Source: Anaerosacchariphilus polymeriproducens
GTDB taxonomy: Bacteria > Bacillota > Clostridia > Lachnospirales > Lachnospiraceae
Assembly: GCF_003363435.1 (NCBI RefSeq)
Contig: NZ_QRCT01000049.1
Span: 1 to 64,000 of the forward strand
Direction of reading: 5' to 3'
Length of the DNA stretch: 64,000 bases
Position 1 is the stretch's first letter; each line of letters begins with the position of its first letter. Shown here piece by piece: positions 8,469-18,255 of the stretch. The notes below the pieces were generated by a model, which was not told the DNA's origin, made no database searches, and saw nothing but the letters and a program-made list of their open reading frames with translations. Both the position numbers and the translations under genes were made by a program.

Positions 8469-11400
8469 TTACCTAATGTTAAATACATGCTTTGACATGA
8501 ACTCTCTCTCCATGAACCGTTCCATCATATGAATCATAGTATGGTCATCTTGCAATGTAACACTTAAAATGATTTCATTTAACAAATCATATTTGCTTTC
8601 TTTTTGCTCAACAGGCAGATCACTTTTATTTATGCTTGTACATTCCGAAATCACTTCTTCTTTATCTGATATTTCAGTTATATAATACTGTAAATTTTCT
8701 CCAAAAAACATAGTGATCATTTTAACAAAAATCCCTTCATACATAAGAGGCATGTCTTCCACAATAAAAGAACTATTTTTATTTTCCTGACTATGTAGCA
8801 TATAATGTATTTCTACTCTGCTTTTTGGATTTGTTGAATACTCTATAAATAGTTTATCATTTAATTGATAACGATTCGTTATATTTATAGGAAAATTTTG
8901 ATAAAACTTAAAATACAGATCTCTTCCAATATATTCTTCCAAAAGCTCCTTTACAACATTTTCTTCTTGTTCATTCAATTGTTTTTCTGATAGAGATTTT
9001 AAAAGACATAACTTACATATTTCATTTAACTCTTCTTTTCTTAAATATTCTTTTAGCAAATAGTTATCAAAATTTTCCGGTAATCGCTTTTGCCGTACAA
9101 AATATTCATAAGAAAAATAGGCAAAATAGGCAATTTTAATTACTTTTCCAGCTCCATTATGATAGTAGTCTTCAAAAATTTTATCCGTTTTAGATGTATA
9201 CTCTTTCGTAAAAAGAATTTGTATTATAATTCTTTGTGACAGTTCTATGGTTTCCGTTTCAAATTGTTTGGCGAGTTCCCAGATTTCAATCATCTGACTT
9301 AAAGTTCCCTGAAAATATTTCACTAAATACTTAAGAATAATATCGTTATATTTCCCTTTCTTCACACAAGCATATACAAGCGTAACAAGAAATTCATTTT
9401 CATTGGACTGTTCTTCTTCAGTTATAATAAAATTTGTACACAATCGAAGAAGTAATTTGGCAGAAATTCTATGCCATCCATTTTGACTGATCTTTTCCAT
9501 TGCTTTTTCATACTGTCGATTCATAATTAATATTTCAATTACTTTTGCTCTTTCACTAATATCCAATTTGCTATCATCTAATTGTAAGAAAAATTCTTCT
9601 GCTCTCTCTGTATACTCACCATAATTTTGATAATAATATTGAATGATTTCTGTTCTGATATCTTTCTTGAATTTGTCCTTTATCAAGGACGACTTTTCTA
9701 TAAAAAAGAGTATATTTAAATTATTTTCTTCTTGTATTTTAAAAGTTTTTTTCTGCTCAAAATAATAAAGTGCCAATTCAACGGAATATGGATAAAGCTT
9801 TAAACACTCCTGATATAAAGAATCTCTTGGCAATAAACTTTCTGATTGATAACTAATTTCTTTTCCATATCTGCGATTATACTTATCCTGAAACATAATC
9901 TCATAATCGTCTGTAAATATACTAATATATGCTTTTCCATCAATTAATGGAACGACTTGTTCTTTCTCTAAAGCAGAATGACTCACGACAATATATTTCA
10001 TATTATTATTGGTACAAATTATCTTGTGCATAAATAGCAAATGTGACAAAGCTGTTGCTAACTCTACTGTCAACATCTTATCAGTAAGTATGTTTTTATA
10101 AAGGTAGCCCAAATTCTCATTTAAATGCTGTTCTAATATTTGATCAATTGTAAATCTCTCAATAATAGGACGATAATTTCGGTATATTTCTTCATGTCGT
10201 TCTTTATTTTTGATAATATAGGCATATAAAAAAGCTTTTCTTCTATAATCTAATTGATTGTTATACTGAAAATACATAAGTACTATTTGTGGTATTTCAA
10301 TTTCCTCATTCTCTACCAGAGACATCATAAAATATTCGTATAAACGAGTAATCCTCAAATCATATTCAACGGCTTTTGCATACCACTTAAAATATTTACT
10401 ATGACACATATCATTTTTTATCAGATATCCACACAAAATTCCTACGTGTTCTTTATTCCCATATTTCTCACAAGCAATATCCAAAATTCGATAAAACAAA
10501 GGAGAAAACTTCTTTTCTCTAGAAGCTAGATGAAAAAGCTGTCCGGCCATTTCCTGATTTAATGCACCTTGTTTGATAATCCAAGAAATTATTTTTAATT
10601 GAGCCTTTCCTAAACGATTTAACATATAAGAGTCTTGCAATAGTACATAATATGCTTCTATATATAATACCGGACTGCTGCATCCCATTTCGATTTGTTG
10701 TTCAATTTCCTGGAGTTTCTTATTTCTATTATTTTCTAACTCTTCATCTAAATATAATAAAATCCATAATAAACGCCAGCTGCTTCTATTTCTTTGATAC
10801 AGCATCTGCACTTCCTGTGTGATTTTATTAATATATTCTTTTTCCGGATTGCATAAAGTCGTTAAATATAAAAAGTAACCATATTGGTCCGGATTCTGTT
10901 CATTCTTCTCATTTTCAAGTGCATAACGCTCTAATAACCATCTGGCATCATCTACCTGTTGATTGATAATTCTGACCTGTGCTTGAAACAACTCATACCA
11001 ATGATTATCTTCCTCTAAATTATGTAGACGCTCTAAATAAGTAAGAGAGTCCTTTGCCCATGTTGCAGCTGAGATGCTTTTCATACGGAATTGAATATAT
11101 CTGTTTAGAAGCTTGCGTAAATTTATACTGTTTTCTTTCGTTTTCGTACGTTCTGCTTCATCTTTTTCCTTTTTTACGCAAATGGTATAAGAAATTGACT
11201 GATGGGCTGAGGAGAATGTAATCTTCCCAAAGTTTTTTCCTGCATGTAATTTATCAAACTCTATAATATATTCAAATATGCAGCTCTTACCAACAAAATC
11301 ATTTGTTTGTATTACACTTTTACTGATTTGGATAAAAGGCATATCTGTTTTCACTTCTAAATACAAATATCCCCAATTGTTTTTCGTTATCACTATTTTT

Positions 11401-12047
11401 TCAGAAATATTTTCTTCCAAATTCTCAAACATTATTTCCGGATTGGCATTATCTAATTGAAATTCTACTTTAGATTTCTTATTTATCGCTATTAGAAATG
11501 CTTCCATATTCTGTTCGTTTTTTGCACTGGATGAAAAACTCTCATACAATAATTTATATTCTCTCTCATTCTTCTCAAAAATTTGGGCAAATTCTTTCGA
11601 ATAGAATACACGAAATGCTTCATCCCAATTCGTCTGGGCTAAATTAGCAAAATGGAAAAGATTCTTTACTTCTCCAATAGAAGATACTTCAAATACAGAT
11701 TCAACCATTATTTCATATGGGATCGTATATTCTCCTCCATTTGAGACAATATAAAATTTTCCCTTTTGAACATCTCCACCGACTAATCCTTTGGTATCAT
11801 ATTCATAGGGTATCTCAACATTTTCTCCTTCAAACCGGGTCACCAAACAAATCATCCTCGGATTGGATGAATAAATGATTCCTTTGATTTTATTTCCTCC
11901 GGCTTCCTGAATCTGAACTTTCCCTTTTCCGACACTACCGGAAGGAATATTTAAGATGATTTGATTATCTGATAATTTGATTCTAGGTTTTTCATATTGA
12001 AATATCCCATTTGCCAATTCTTTGATACTTCTGTACAAAGTCTCCAC
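8469..12047 (-). CDS. Giant DUF5717-like protein, function unknown
   Basis: A 1192-residue protein, first and largest of the four-gene operon. The first about 290 residues are beta-rich (strands alternating with turns, for example KIKGIIYSSNPRMICLVTRFEG), consistent with two Ig-like or C2-like domains. From about residue 310 to 1000 it is almost entirely helical, with repeat-like pairs resembling TPR/HEAT solenoids. The last about 190 residues return to beta-type sequence (LYFKFYQNFPINITNRYQL...). No signal peptide, membrane helix or catalytic motif is visible, so it is probably a cytoplasmic scaffold. I match it to DUF5717 from its size, architecture and partner. The start has GGGTGGAGA upstream. 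Confidence 0.72.
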   Translation of the reverse strand: METLYRSIKELANGIFQYEKPRIKLSDNQIILNIPSGSVGKGKVQIQEAGGNKIKGIIYSSNPRMICLVTRFEGENVEIPYEYDTKGLVGGDVQKGKFYIVSNGGEYTIPYEIMVESVFEVSSIGEVKNLFHFANLAQTNWDEAFRVFYSKEFAQIFEKNEREYKLLYESFSSSAKNEQNMEAFLIAINKKSKVEFQLDNANPEIMFENLEENISEKIVITKNNWGYLYLEVKTDMPFIQISKSVIQTNDFVGKSCIFEYIIEFDKLHAGKNFGKITFSSAHQSISYTICVKKEKDEAERTKTKENSINLRKLLNRYIQFRMKSISAATWAKDSLTYLERLHNLEEDNHWYELFQAQVRIINQQVDDARWLLERYALENEKNEQNPDQYGYFLYLTTLCNPEKEYINKITQEVQMLYQRNRSSWRLLWILLYLDEELENNRNKKLQEIEQQIEMGCSSPVLYIEAYYVLLQDSYMLNRLGKAQLKIISWIIKQGALNQEMAGQLFHLASREKKFSPLFYRILDIACEKYGNKEHVGILCGYLIKNDMCHSKYFKWYAKAVEYDLRITRLYEYFMMSLVENEEIEIPQIVLMYFQYNNQLDYRRKAFLYAYIIKNKERHEEIYRNYRPIIERFTIDQILEQHLNENLGYLYKNILTDKMLTVELATALSHLLFMHKIICTNNNMKYIVVSHSALEKEQVVPLIDGKAYISIFTDDYEIMFQDKYNRRYGKEISYQSESLLPRDSLYQECLKLYPYSVELALYYFEQKKTFKIQEENNLNILFFIEKSSLIKDKFKKDIRTEIIQYYYQNYGEYTERAEEFFLQLDDSKLDISERAKVIEILIMNRQYEKAMEKISQNGWHRISAKLLLRLCTNFIITEEEQSNENEFLVTLVYACVKKGKYNDIILKYLVKYFQGTLSQMIEIWELAKQFETETIELSQRIIIQILFTKEYTSKTDKIFEDYYHNGAGKVIKIAYFAYFSYEYFVRQKRLPENFDNYLLKEYLRKEELNEICKLCLLKSLSEKQLNEQEENVVKELLEEYIGRDLYFKFYQNFPINITNRYQLNDKLFIEYSTNPKSRVEIHYMLHSQENKNSSFIVEDMPLMYEGIFVKMITMFFGENLQYYITEISDKEEVISECTSINKSDLPVEQKESKYDLLNEIILSVTLQDDHTMIHMMERFMEREFMSKHVFNIR

Positions 12048-12100
12048 CCACTTTATATTCTATAATTGAGTTGCTTTTTTCCCGAAAATACTTATAATGA

Positions 12101-12130
12101 ATTATAACACTAATTTTAATACAAGTGCAA
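12101..12130 (-). promoter_or_regulatory. Predicted sigma-A promoter of the DUF5717/DUF5716 operon
   Basis: On the minus strand, TTGCAC (12125-12130) is followed after 18 bases by TATAAT (12101-12106), with the extended -10 dinucleotide TG one base before it. The transcript would start about 50 bases upstream of the giant gene. Confidence 0.65.
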
Positions 12131-12176
12131 CCATTTAAAGTATTGAGTTAAGTTTACAGAAATAGAGGTAAGTATT

Positions 12177-13268
12177 ATGACACAAACAGCGAACTTTCAC
12201 GGAAGCGATTTAGAAAAAATAGAGCAGATTTATGGGATTCCAAAAGAGCAGATCGTTAGTTTTAGTGCTAATGTAAATCCCTTAGGTATTTCTCCAAAAT
12301 TAAAACGAGCTTTATCTAAAAAAATTGATGTAATTTCCACCTACCCGGACAGAGACTATACAAATTTACGAACTTGTATTGGAGAATATGTCGGTATAGA
12401 TAAAGATTATATTATAGTAGGTAACGGATCCACAGAATTGATCTCAATCTTTATACAAATAAGATGTCCCAAAAAGGCGCTTATTTTAGGTCCTACTTAT
12501 TCTGAATATGAGCGTGAAGTCTCCCTTGGCGGAGGTGTTTCACTTTATTATCCATTAAAGGAATCAGATGATTTCCGATTAAATGTATCTCATTTCATAG
12601 AACAATTAAATGATAGTATCGATTTAATTGTAATATGCAATCCTAATAATCCTACTTCCAGTTCAGTCTCTCAAAAAGATATGAGAGCTATATTAGATGC
12701 CTGTAAACAATATGACATCTATGTCATGGTTGATGAAACTTATGTAGAATTTGCTGATAATTGGCAGGATATCACTGCAATTCCGCTTACAAGATATTAT
12801 AATAATATTATAATACTACGTGGAGTTTCTAAGTTTTTTGCTGCCCCTGGACTTCGTTTAGGATATGCGATATGTGGTAACGAAGATTTGATACGAGCTA
12901 TCAATCAACGAAAAAATCCATGGACGATCAACAGTCTGGCTGAAGCTGCCGGTGAGCTGATGTTTACCGACTTCGATTACATTCAGCAGACCAAAAAATT
13001 AATATCCTCAGAACGTAAATTAATCTTTGAACATCTGTCAAAAAACCCTCACTATAAAGTCTACCCCCCTACCGGAAACTTTATTTTACTGCAAATTTTA
13101 GATAATGATATAACCTCTCAGGATTTATTTGAAAAAGCAATTCGTAAAGGATTTATGATTCGAGACTGTTCTACATTTCCATTTTTAGATAATAAATTTA
13201 TCCGATTCTGTATTATGAATCCTGAAGATAATGATAAGTTAATCTCTTTTTTAGAAAATATTAATTAA
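12177..13268 (+). CDS. PLP-dependent aminotransferase, HisC/CobD-like
   Basis: A 363-residue fold-type I PLP enzyme. Visible markers are FHGSDLEKIEQIYG at the start (like the HGG-D opening of threonine-phosphate decarboxylase CobD), the asparagine in NPNNPTS, the aspartate/tyrosine pair VDETYVEF, the PLP lysine in RGVSKFFAAPGLRLGYA, and the phosphate-binding arginine in FIRFCIM. Its sequence style sits between histidinol-phosphate aminotransferase and CobD. No histidine or cobalamin gene is nearby, so the substrate is open. The ribosome binding site is AGAGGTAAG. It is divergent from the giant-protein operon and ends 83 bases before the gntR gene. Confidence 0.85.
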   Translation: MTQTANFHGSDLEKIEQIYGIPKEQIVSFSANVNPLGISPKLKRALSKKIDVISTYPDRDYTNLRTCIGEYVGIDKDYIIVGNGSTELISIFIQIRCPKKALILGPTYSEYEREVSLGGGVSLYYPLKESDDFRLNVSHFIEQLNDSIDLIVICNPNNPTSSSVSQKDMRAILDACKQYDIYVMVDETYVEFADNWQDITAIPLTRYYNNIIILRGVSKFFAAPGLRLGYAICGNEDLIRAINQRKNPWTINSLAEAAGELMFTDFDYIQQTKKLISSERKLIFEHLSKNPHYKVYPPTGNFILLQILDNDITSQDLFEKAIRKGFMIRDCSTFPFLDNKFIRFCIMNPEDNDKLISFLENIN

Positions 13269-13283
13269 TTTTATGAAAAGTTA

Positions 13284-13312
13284 TTGACAAAACACTTTTT
13301 TTTGCGTATTAT
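13284..13312 (+). promoter_or_regulatory. Strong sigma-A promoter of the gntR-ABC operon
   Basis: TTGACA (13284-13289), a 17-base spacer and TATTAT (13307-13312). It lies immediately before the inverted repeat that is the likely operator. Confidence 0.8.
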
Positions 13313-13332
13313 TGTATTATACAATTAATACA
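13313..13332. promoter_or_regulatory. Candidate operator for the GntR/YtrA repressor
   Basis: The perfect inverted repeat TGTATTA-N6-TAATACA abuts the -10 and covers the expected transcription start. YtrA-type GntR repressors bind inverted repeats at their own promoters, so autorepression by the next gene is likely. Confidence 0.65.
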
Positions 13333-13360
13333 GTGATACAAGAAATGAGAGGTGATACCT

Positions 13361-13729
13361 ATGAGTTGGAATTTAAATTCTGACAGACCAATTTATTCAC
13401 AAATTATTGAACATATTCAAATGGATATAATTTCCGGTGTTTATGAGCCAGGTACCAAACTCCCTTCTGTAAGGGAATTTGCATCAACCGCATCTGTTAA
13501 TCCAAATACAATGCAAAAAGCTCTATCTGAATTAGAACGAACCGGTTTAATTTATTCTCAAAGAACCAGTGGTAGATTTATAACGGAGGATATTACAATG
13601 ATAAATGATTTAAAGAACTCATTAGCTGCTGAGCAAATCAATGAATTTTTTAAACATATGGAACAATTAGGCTTTAAAAAAGAAGAAACAATTGCTCTAT
13701 TGGAACAGAGAATCAAGGAGGGGAAATAG
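13361..13729 (+). CDS. GntR-family repressor, YtrA subfamily
   Basis: A 122-residue regulator. It has an N-terminal winged helix (PIYSQIIEHIQMDIISGVYEPGTKLPSVREFA, then ASVNPNTMQKALSELERTGLI), followed by only a short helical tail of about 45 residues. The absence of a large ligand domain and the ABC genes behind it define the YtrA group. The frame opens at GTG 13352, but that codon is part of the ribosome binding site AGAGGTG, so I start at ATG 13361. It probably represses its own operon until a cell-wall or antibiotic stress signal arrives. Confidence 0.92.
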   Translation: MSWNLNSDRPIYSQIIEHIQMDIISGVYEPGTKLPSVREFASTASVNPNTMQKALSELERTGLIYSQRTSGRFITEDITMINDLKNSLAAEQINEFFKHMEQLGFKKEETIALLEQRIKEGK

Positions 13730-13731
13730 TT

Positions 13732-14430
13732 ATGAATACTTTAGTTGAATGCAAAGATTTAACTAAAATGTATGGTACCAAAACTGCTTTGGACCATATC
13801 AATTTAACTTTAGAAAAAGGACGTATCATTGGATTATTAGGTCCTAATGGTAGTGGAAAGACAACACTGATCAAGATTATTAACGGCTTATTAACTCCAA
13901 ATAGCGGCACACTTACCGTATCCGGAATGACACCTGGTGTTGGAACAAAGAAAATAGTATCGTATCTTCCAGAAAGAACTTATTTGAACGAATGGATGAA
14001 AGTTAATGATATCATTGAATTTTTCAAAACATTTTATGAGGATTTTAATCCTACAAAAGCCTATTCAATGTTAGGTAAACTAGGAATTAATCCTACTGAT
14101 AAATTAAAAACGATGTCAAAGGGTACTAAAGAAAAGGTGCAGCTGATTCTTGTAATGAGCCGTAAAGCCGATCTTTATATTTTAGATGAACCAATTGCCG
14201 GAGTCGACCCTGCAGCCAGGGATTACATTTTGAATACCATCATCAGCAATTACGATGAAGAGGCTACTATCCTGCTCTCTACTCATCTTATCTCTGATAT
14301 TGAAAATATTTTAGATGAAGTAGTATTTATTCAAAACGGGCATATCAGACTTACTTCTTCTGTAGAAGATTTGCGAGAAAAACAAGGAAAATCGATAGAT
14401 TCAATCTTTAGGGAGGTATTCAAATGTTAG
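13732..14430 (+). CDS. ABC transporter ATP-binding protein (YtrB-like)
   Basis: A 232-residue ATPase. It has Walker A GPNGSGKTT, Walker B ADLYILDEPIAGVDP and the switch histidine in LLSTHLI. The signature region is degenerate (MSKGTKEKVQLIL), as is common in this exporter-like group. The start follows the gntR stop by two bases, with GGAGGGG upstream, and its end overlaps the permease start by 7 bases, so the three genes are translationally coupled. The substrate is unknown; related operons respond to cell-envelope antibiotics. Confidence 0.92.
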   Translation: MNTLVECKDLTKMYGTKTALDHINLTLEKGRIIGLLGPNGSGKTTLIKIINGLLTPNSGTLTVSGMTPGVGTKKIVSYLPERTYLNEWMKVNDIIEFFKTFYEDFNPTKAYSMLGKLGINPTDKLKTMSKGTKEKVQLILVMSRKADLYILDEPIAGVDPAARDYILNTIISNYDEEATILLSTHLISDIENILDEVVFIQNGHIRLTSSVEDLREKQGKSIDSIFREVFKC

Positions 14431-15224
14431 GAAAATTATTTCAAGCTGAATGGAAGGCTACATCCAGATGGCTGCTTCCTTTACACTTAATTTTACTTGT
14501 TGTTACGGTTATGGGGAAAATCCTATTAAGTACAGGTCTATTGGAAAATGAAGCTTTTGTCGCACTAGCTATACTGTCTATGACTTTTTATACCATTTTA
14601 ATAATAGCTACATCTATTATAACTTTTGTAATAATAGTTGTAAGATTTTATAAAAGTTTATTTTCAGATGAGGGATATTTAACTTTTACTTTACCTGTAA
14701 CTACAAATCAGCTATTAATTTCAAAAATTGGAGTAGCTTTTATTTGGTGTTTAATTAATACGGTATCAGTTATACTTTCGGTATTTATTTTAGTATTTAA
14801 CGAAAAAACAATGGATAGTATTGCAGAATTAATTCCGAATTTGAATAATGGCTTAGACAAAGTCCTTGGTTTTTCAGGCTTTGGGGGCGTTCTCTTTATT
14901 ATCTTTTATATTTTTGTATGCATATTATCAGCAATTTTAATGTTTACAGTAAGTATTTGTATCGGACAGCTTATGTCAAAACATAAAGTATTAGGAGCTA
15001 TATTAGCATATGTTGGTATTTACATGATAATTCAAACAATATCTACAGTCGGTATGGTCGCTATTGGTTCTATAACATCTAATATGAGTCAAATAAGTAA
15101 TGCTGAAGTTTTAAAAGTTTATCAAATAACGATACCTGTTTCCTTAGTATTTTCTATTATATTAAGTGGTATTTATTACTTCATCAGCAAATATATTATG
15201 AAAAATAAGCTAAATCTTGATTAA
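14424..15224 (+). CDS. ABC transporter membrane subunit
   Basis: A 266-residue membrane protein with about six hydrophobic helices (near residues 17-37, 48-76, 103-124, 153-178, 185-213 and 230-255). It has the FKSLFSDEGYLTFTLPVTTNQLL segment typical of permeases that pair with YtrB-like ATPases. It overlaps the ATPase gene by 7 bases. It probably exports or senses a lipid- or peptide-type compound; no substrate can be read from the sequence. Confidence 0.88.
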   Translation: MLGKLFQAEWKATSRWLLPLHLILLVVTVMGKILLSTGLLENEAFVALAILSMTFYTILIIATSIITFVIIVVRFYKSLFSDEGYLTFTLPVTTNQLLISKIGVAFIWCLINTVSVILSVFILVFNEKTMDSIAELIPNLNNGLDKVLGFSGFGGVLFIIFYIFVCILSAILMFTVSICIGQLMSKHKVLGAILAYVGIYMIIQTISTVGMVAIGSITSNMSQISNAEVLKVYQITIPVSLVFSIILSGIYYFISKYIMKNKLNLD

Positions 15225-15246
15225 TAATAACGATAGGAGTTTTCAA

Positions 15247-16095
15247 ATGAATTATATCGATTTACATGTACATTCAAATGCCTCCGATGGAACTTATTCT
15301 CCTGAAGAGATTATCGTTTATGGAAAAAAGAAAAACTTGAAAGCTCTTGCCTTGACAGACCACGACACCGTCGATGGTCTGTCAAGTGCTTTTGCTGCTG
15401 CTTCTAAATATGATATGGAACTGGTTTCAGGCATAGAACTTTCGACAGAATATAAAGGAAAAGATGTCCATATCCTTGGATTGTTTATCAATTGGGAAGA
15501 TCCTGATTTTCTGAAATCTTTGAAACAATTTCAGAATTCTAGAGATTTACGTAATGAAAAAATGATTTTAAAATTAAACCAAGAAGCCGGATTTGATATT
15601 TCCTTAAAACAAATGAAAGAAAGATTTGGTTCAGATGTTGTACTTACCAGAGCTCATGTAGCACGTTATCTCTTAGAACATGGATACATCAAAAGCATGG
15701 AACAGGCATTTCATAAGTATATCGGAGATAACTGCAAATATTTCATTCCTCGTGAAAAAGTCACCCCACAACAGGGAATCGCATTGATACAAAAAGCGAA
15801 AGGAATTCCTATCTTGGCTCATCCACTGCTTTACAGTCTAAGTAAGAACGAATTAAGAATTCTTGTATCTTCTTTAAAAGAATCCGGATTAATGGGGCTG
15901 GAAGCCATTTATTCTAGAAATAAAGGCTTTGATGAAAGTAATATGAGACAACTGGCAAGAGATTACGATCTACTTATCTCAGGAGGCTCTGACTTTCACG
16001 GCTCCAATAAACCGGATATTGATCTTGGTTCTGGTACAGGAGGATTAAAAATTCCTTACGAAGTACTAGATAATATAAAAGCAGCTATTTGTTAA
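15247..16095 (+). CDS. PHP-domain phosphoesterase (3',5'-nucleoside bisphosphate phosphatase-like)
   Basis: A 282-residue PHP protein. It has metal-binding motifs in the usual order: DLHVHSNASDG near residue 4, LTDHDTVDGL near 35, the glutamate in GIELSTEY, LTRAHVAR, ILAHPLL, and SGGSDFHG near the end. Family members remove phosphate from 3'-phosphoadenosine 5'-phosphate or from the ends of short RNA. I start at ATG 15247, which has GATAGGAG upstream; the open frame begins with TTG at 15217. It follows the ABC permease closely and is convergent with ppk, the two stop codons overlapping. Confidence 0.88.
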   Translation: MNYIDLHVHSNASDGTYSPEEIIVYGKKKNLKALALTDHDTVDGLSSAFAAASKYDMELVSGIELSTEYKGKDVHILGLFINWEDPDFLKSLKQFQNSRDLRNEKMILKLNQEAGFDISLKQMKERFGSDVVLTRAHVARYLLEHGYIKSMEQAFHKYIGDNCKYFIPREKVTPQQGIALIQKAKGIPILAHPLLYSLSKNELRILVSSLKESGLMGLEAIYSRNKGFDESNMRQLARDYDLLISGGSDFHGSNKPDIDLGSGTGGLKIPYEVLDNIKAAIC

Positions 16096-18224
16096 ATATC
16101 ATGGTGTTCAGAAGGGACAAAAACTCTATCATTAGATAACGTTTCTTCTGATTCCACTATCTCATCCGCTTCCAAACAAAACACTTCCTGAGCATTAATA
16201 AGCTGTTTTCCCCGCTTATCAAGTTTTTGATAAGTCCCATCAGGCTGCAAAATATGTGCCTTTACGTTATCTTTCAGCTGTACTTTTAAAATATGGATCA
16301 CTTTCTTTTTTAATTTATCATCTTCAACCGGAAACATGATTTCTACCCTGCGTTCTAAATTTCTTGGCATCCAATCTGCACTTCCCAAATAAATTTCTTC
16401 CTGTCCATCATTATAAAAATAAAAAATTCGGGCATGTTCTAAAAAATTACCTACAATTGAGCGAACTTCAATATTATCACTGATACCGGGAATACCAACT
16501 TTTAAACTACAAATGCCTCGGATAATCAACTCAATTTTTACACCTGCTGAAGAAGCTTCATACAGTGCTGCTATGATAGAACTATCACATATAGAATTTG
16601 CTTTTGCAATAATATGTGCTTTCTTTCCTTGTTTCGCATTCTCTGTTTCTCTTTGTATCATTCTTAGAAATCGTTTTTTTAGCCACAAAGGTGCAACCGA
16701 TAGTTTATTCCATGATAATGGTTCTGAATAACCGGATAACATATTAAAAGCTGCAGTGGCATCTTCACCAATAGCTGCTGAACAAGTCAATAGACCTAAA
16801 TCTGTATAAATTTTGGCTGTATTATCATTATAGTTTCCCGTACCCAGATGAACATAACGCCTGATTCCATCTTCCTCTTTTCTTACAACTAACGTTATTT
16901 TACTATGAGTTTTTAAGCCCACTAGACCATAAATAACATGACATCCTGCCTTTTCAAGCATTTTTGCCCAAACAATATTATTCTGTTCATCGAAACGAGC
17001 CTTTAATTCAACCAATACGGAAACTTGCTTTCCATTCTCAGCTGCCTGCGCAAGTGCTGCAATAATAGGTGAATTTCCACTAACCCGATAAAGTGTTTGC
17101 TTGATTGCCAGAACATCTTTATCCATTGACGCCTGTCTTACAAAATCCACTACCGGATTAAAAGATTGATATGGATGATGTAACAGGATGTCTCCTTTGC
17201 GAATCTGCTGGAACACATCATCTCCCGGCTGTATTTCAGGTACTGGTCTAGGGATATATTCTGGCATTTTCCATGTTTCAAACCCTTGCATTCCATACAT
17301 TTTCATTAAGAATGTCAAATCCAAAGGACCATTAATTTTGTATATATCCTCATCACGAATTTCCAGTTCCTTCCTTAAGACCTTCAGTAGCCGTTTATCT
17401 ATTTTATCTTCCACTTCTAAACGAATTACTTCGCCCCACTGCCTTTTCTTCAATTGTTTCTGAATTTCTTTTAATAAATCAGCCGCTTCATCTTCATCAA
17501 TTGTTAAGTCTGCATTTCTCATAATACGATATGGATGGGCACAGACTACATTATAATTTAAAAACAATTTTTGAATATTTCGTTCTATAATTTCCTCTAG
17601 TAAAATAATTGTCTTACCTTCATCCTTTTTACTTGGCAGCAAGACAATTCTGTCTAAAACAGATGGTACTTGAACGGTAGCGAACTCAAATTCTTCTTTC
17701 TTATTCTTCTTTGATAGCAGAGCACCGATATTAAGAGATTTATTTCTTATTAGAGGAAACGGTCTTGATGAATCTACTGCCATAGGCGTTAATACGGGAT
17801 AAACGTTTTCTTTGAAAAACTTATCTGCATATTTTGCCTGTTCTTCATTTAATTGTTCGTGCTCACTTAATACATGTAATCCGTTCTGCTTTAATAAAGG
17901 TAACAAAGAACGATTGTATGTGGAATACTGAGTTGAAACCAATTCATGAGTTTTTTTATTTATCTGTTCCAGTTGTTGACTGGCCGTTAAGCCGGATATA
18001 TCCTTTTTTGTATATTTTGCATGTACCATATCTTTTAAAGAAGCAACACGTATCATAAAAAATTCATCTAAATTTGAAGCCGTTATACTTAAGAATTTAA
18101 TTCTCTCAAATAGTGGATTATTCTTATCCCTGGCTTCACCTAATACTCTATCATTAAACCCTATCCAACTTATTTCACGATTTGTATAATATTCTTCCTT
18201 TGTAAAATTCAACATCTCTTCCAT
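16092..18224 (-). CDS. ppk: Polyphosphate kinase 1
   Basis: A 710-residue enzyme, of normal length for PPK1, which makes inorganic polyphosphate from ATP. Domain order is N-terminal (FTKEEYYTNREISWIGFNDRVLGEA), head, and the two phospholipase-D-like C domains. The autophosphorylated histidine region LKTHSKITLVVR is present, as are RYVHLGTGNYND and the second histidine in NFLEHARIFYF. It is the last gene of a pheA-ppx-ppk set on the minus strand (31 bases after ppx). There is no terminator before the convergent PHP gene. Confidence 0.97.
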   Translation of the reverse strand: MEEMLNFTKEEYYTNREISWIGFNDRVLGEARDKNNPLFERIKFLSITASNLDEFFMIRVASLKDMVHAKYTKKDISGLTASQQLEQINKKTHELVSTQYSTYNRSLLPLLKQNGLHVLSEHEQLNEEQAKYADKFFKENVYPVLTPMAVDSSRPFPLIRNKSLNIGALLSKKNKKEEFEFATVQVPSVLDRIVLLPSKKDEGKTIILLEEIIERNIQKLFLNYNVVCAHPYRIMRNADLTIDEDEAADLLKEIQKQLKKRQWGEVIRLEVEDKIDKRLLKVLRKELEIRDEDIYKINGPLDLTFLMKMYGMQGFETWKMPEYIPRPVPEIQPGDDVFQQIRKGDILLHHPYQSFNPVVDFVRQASMDKDVLAIKQTLYRVSGNSPIIAALAQAAENGKQVSVLVELKARFDEQNNIVWAKMLEKAGCHVIYGLVGLKTHSKITLVVRKEEDGIRRYVHLGTGNYNDNTAKIYTDLGLLTCSAAIGEDATAAFNMLSGYSEPLSWNKLSVAPLWLKKRFLRMIQRETENAKQGKKAHIIAKANSICDSSIIAALYEASSAGVKIELIIRGICSLKVGIPGISDNIEVRSIVGNFLEHARIFYFYNDGQEEIYLGSADWMPRNLERRVEIMFPVEDDKLKKKVIHILKVQLKDNVKAHILQPDGTYQKLDKRGKQLINAQEVFCLEADEIVESEETLSNDRVFVPSEHHDI

Positions 18225-18255
18225 CAGATTACCCCCTTTGTAATGAAGTATTTAA

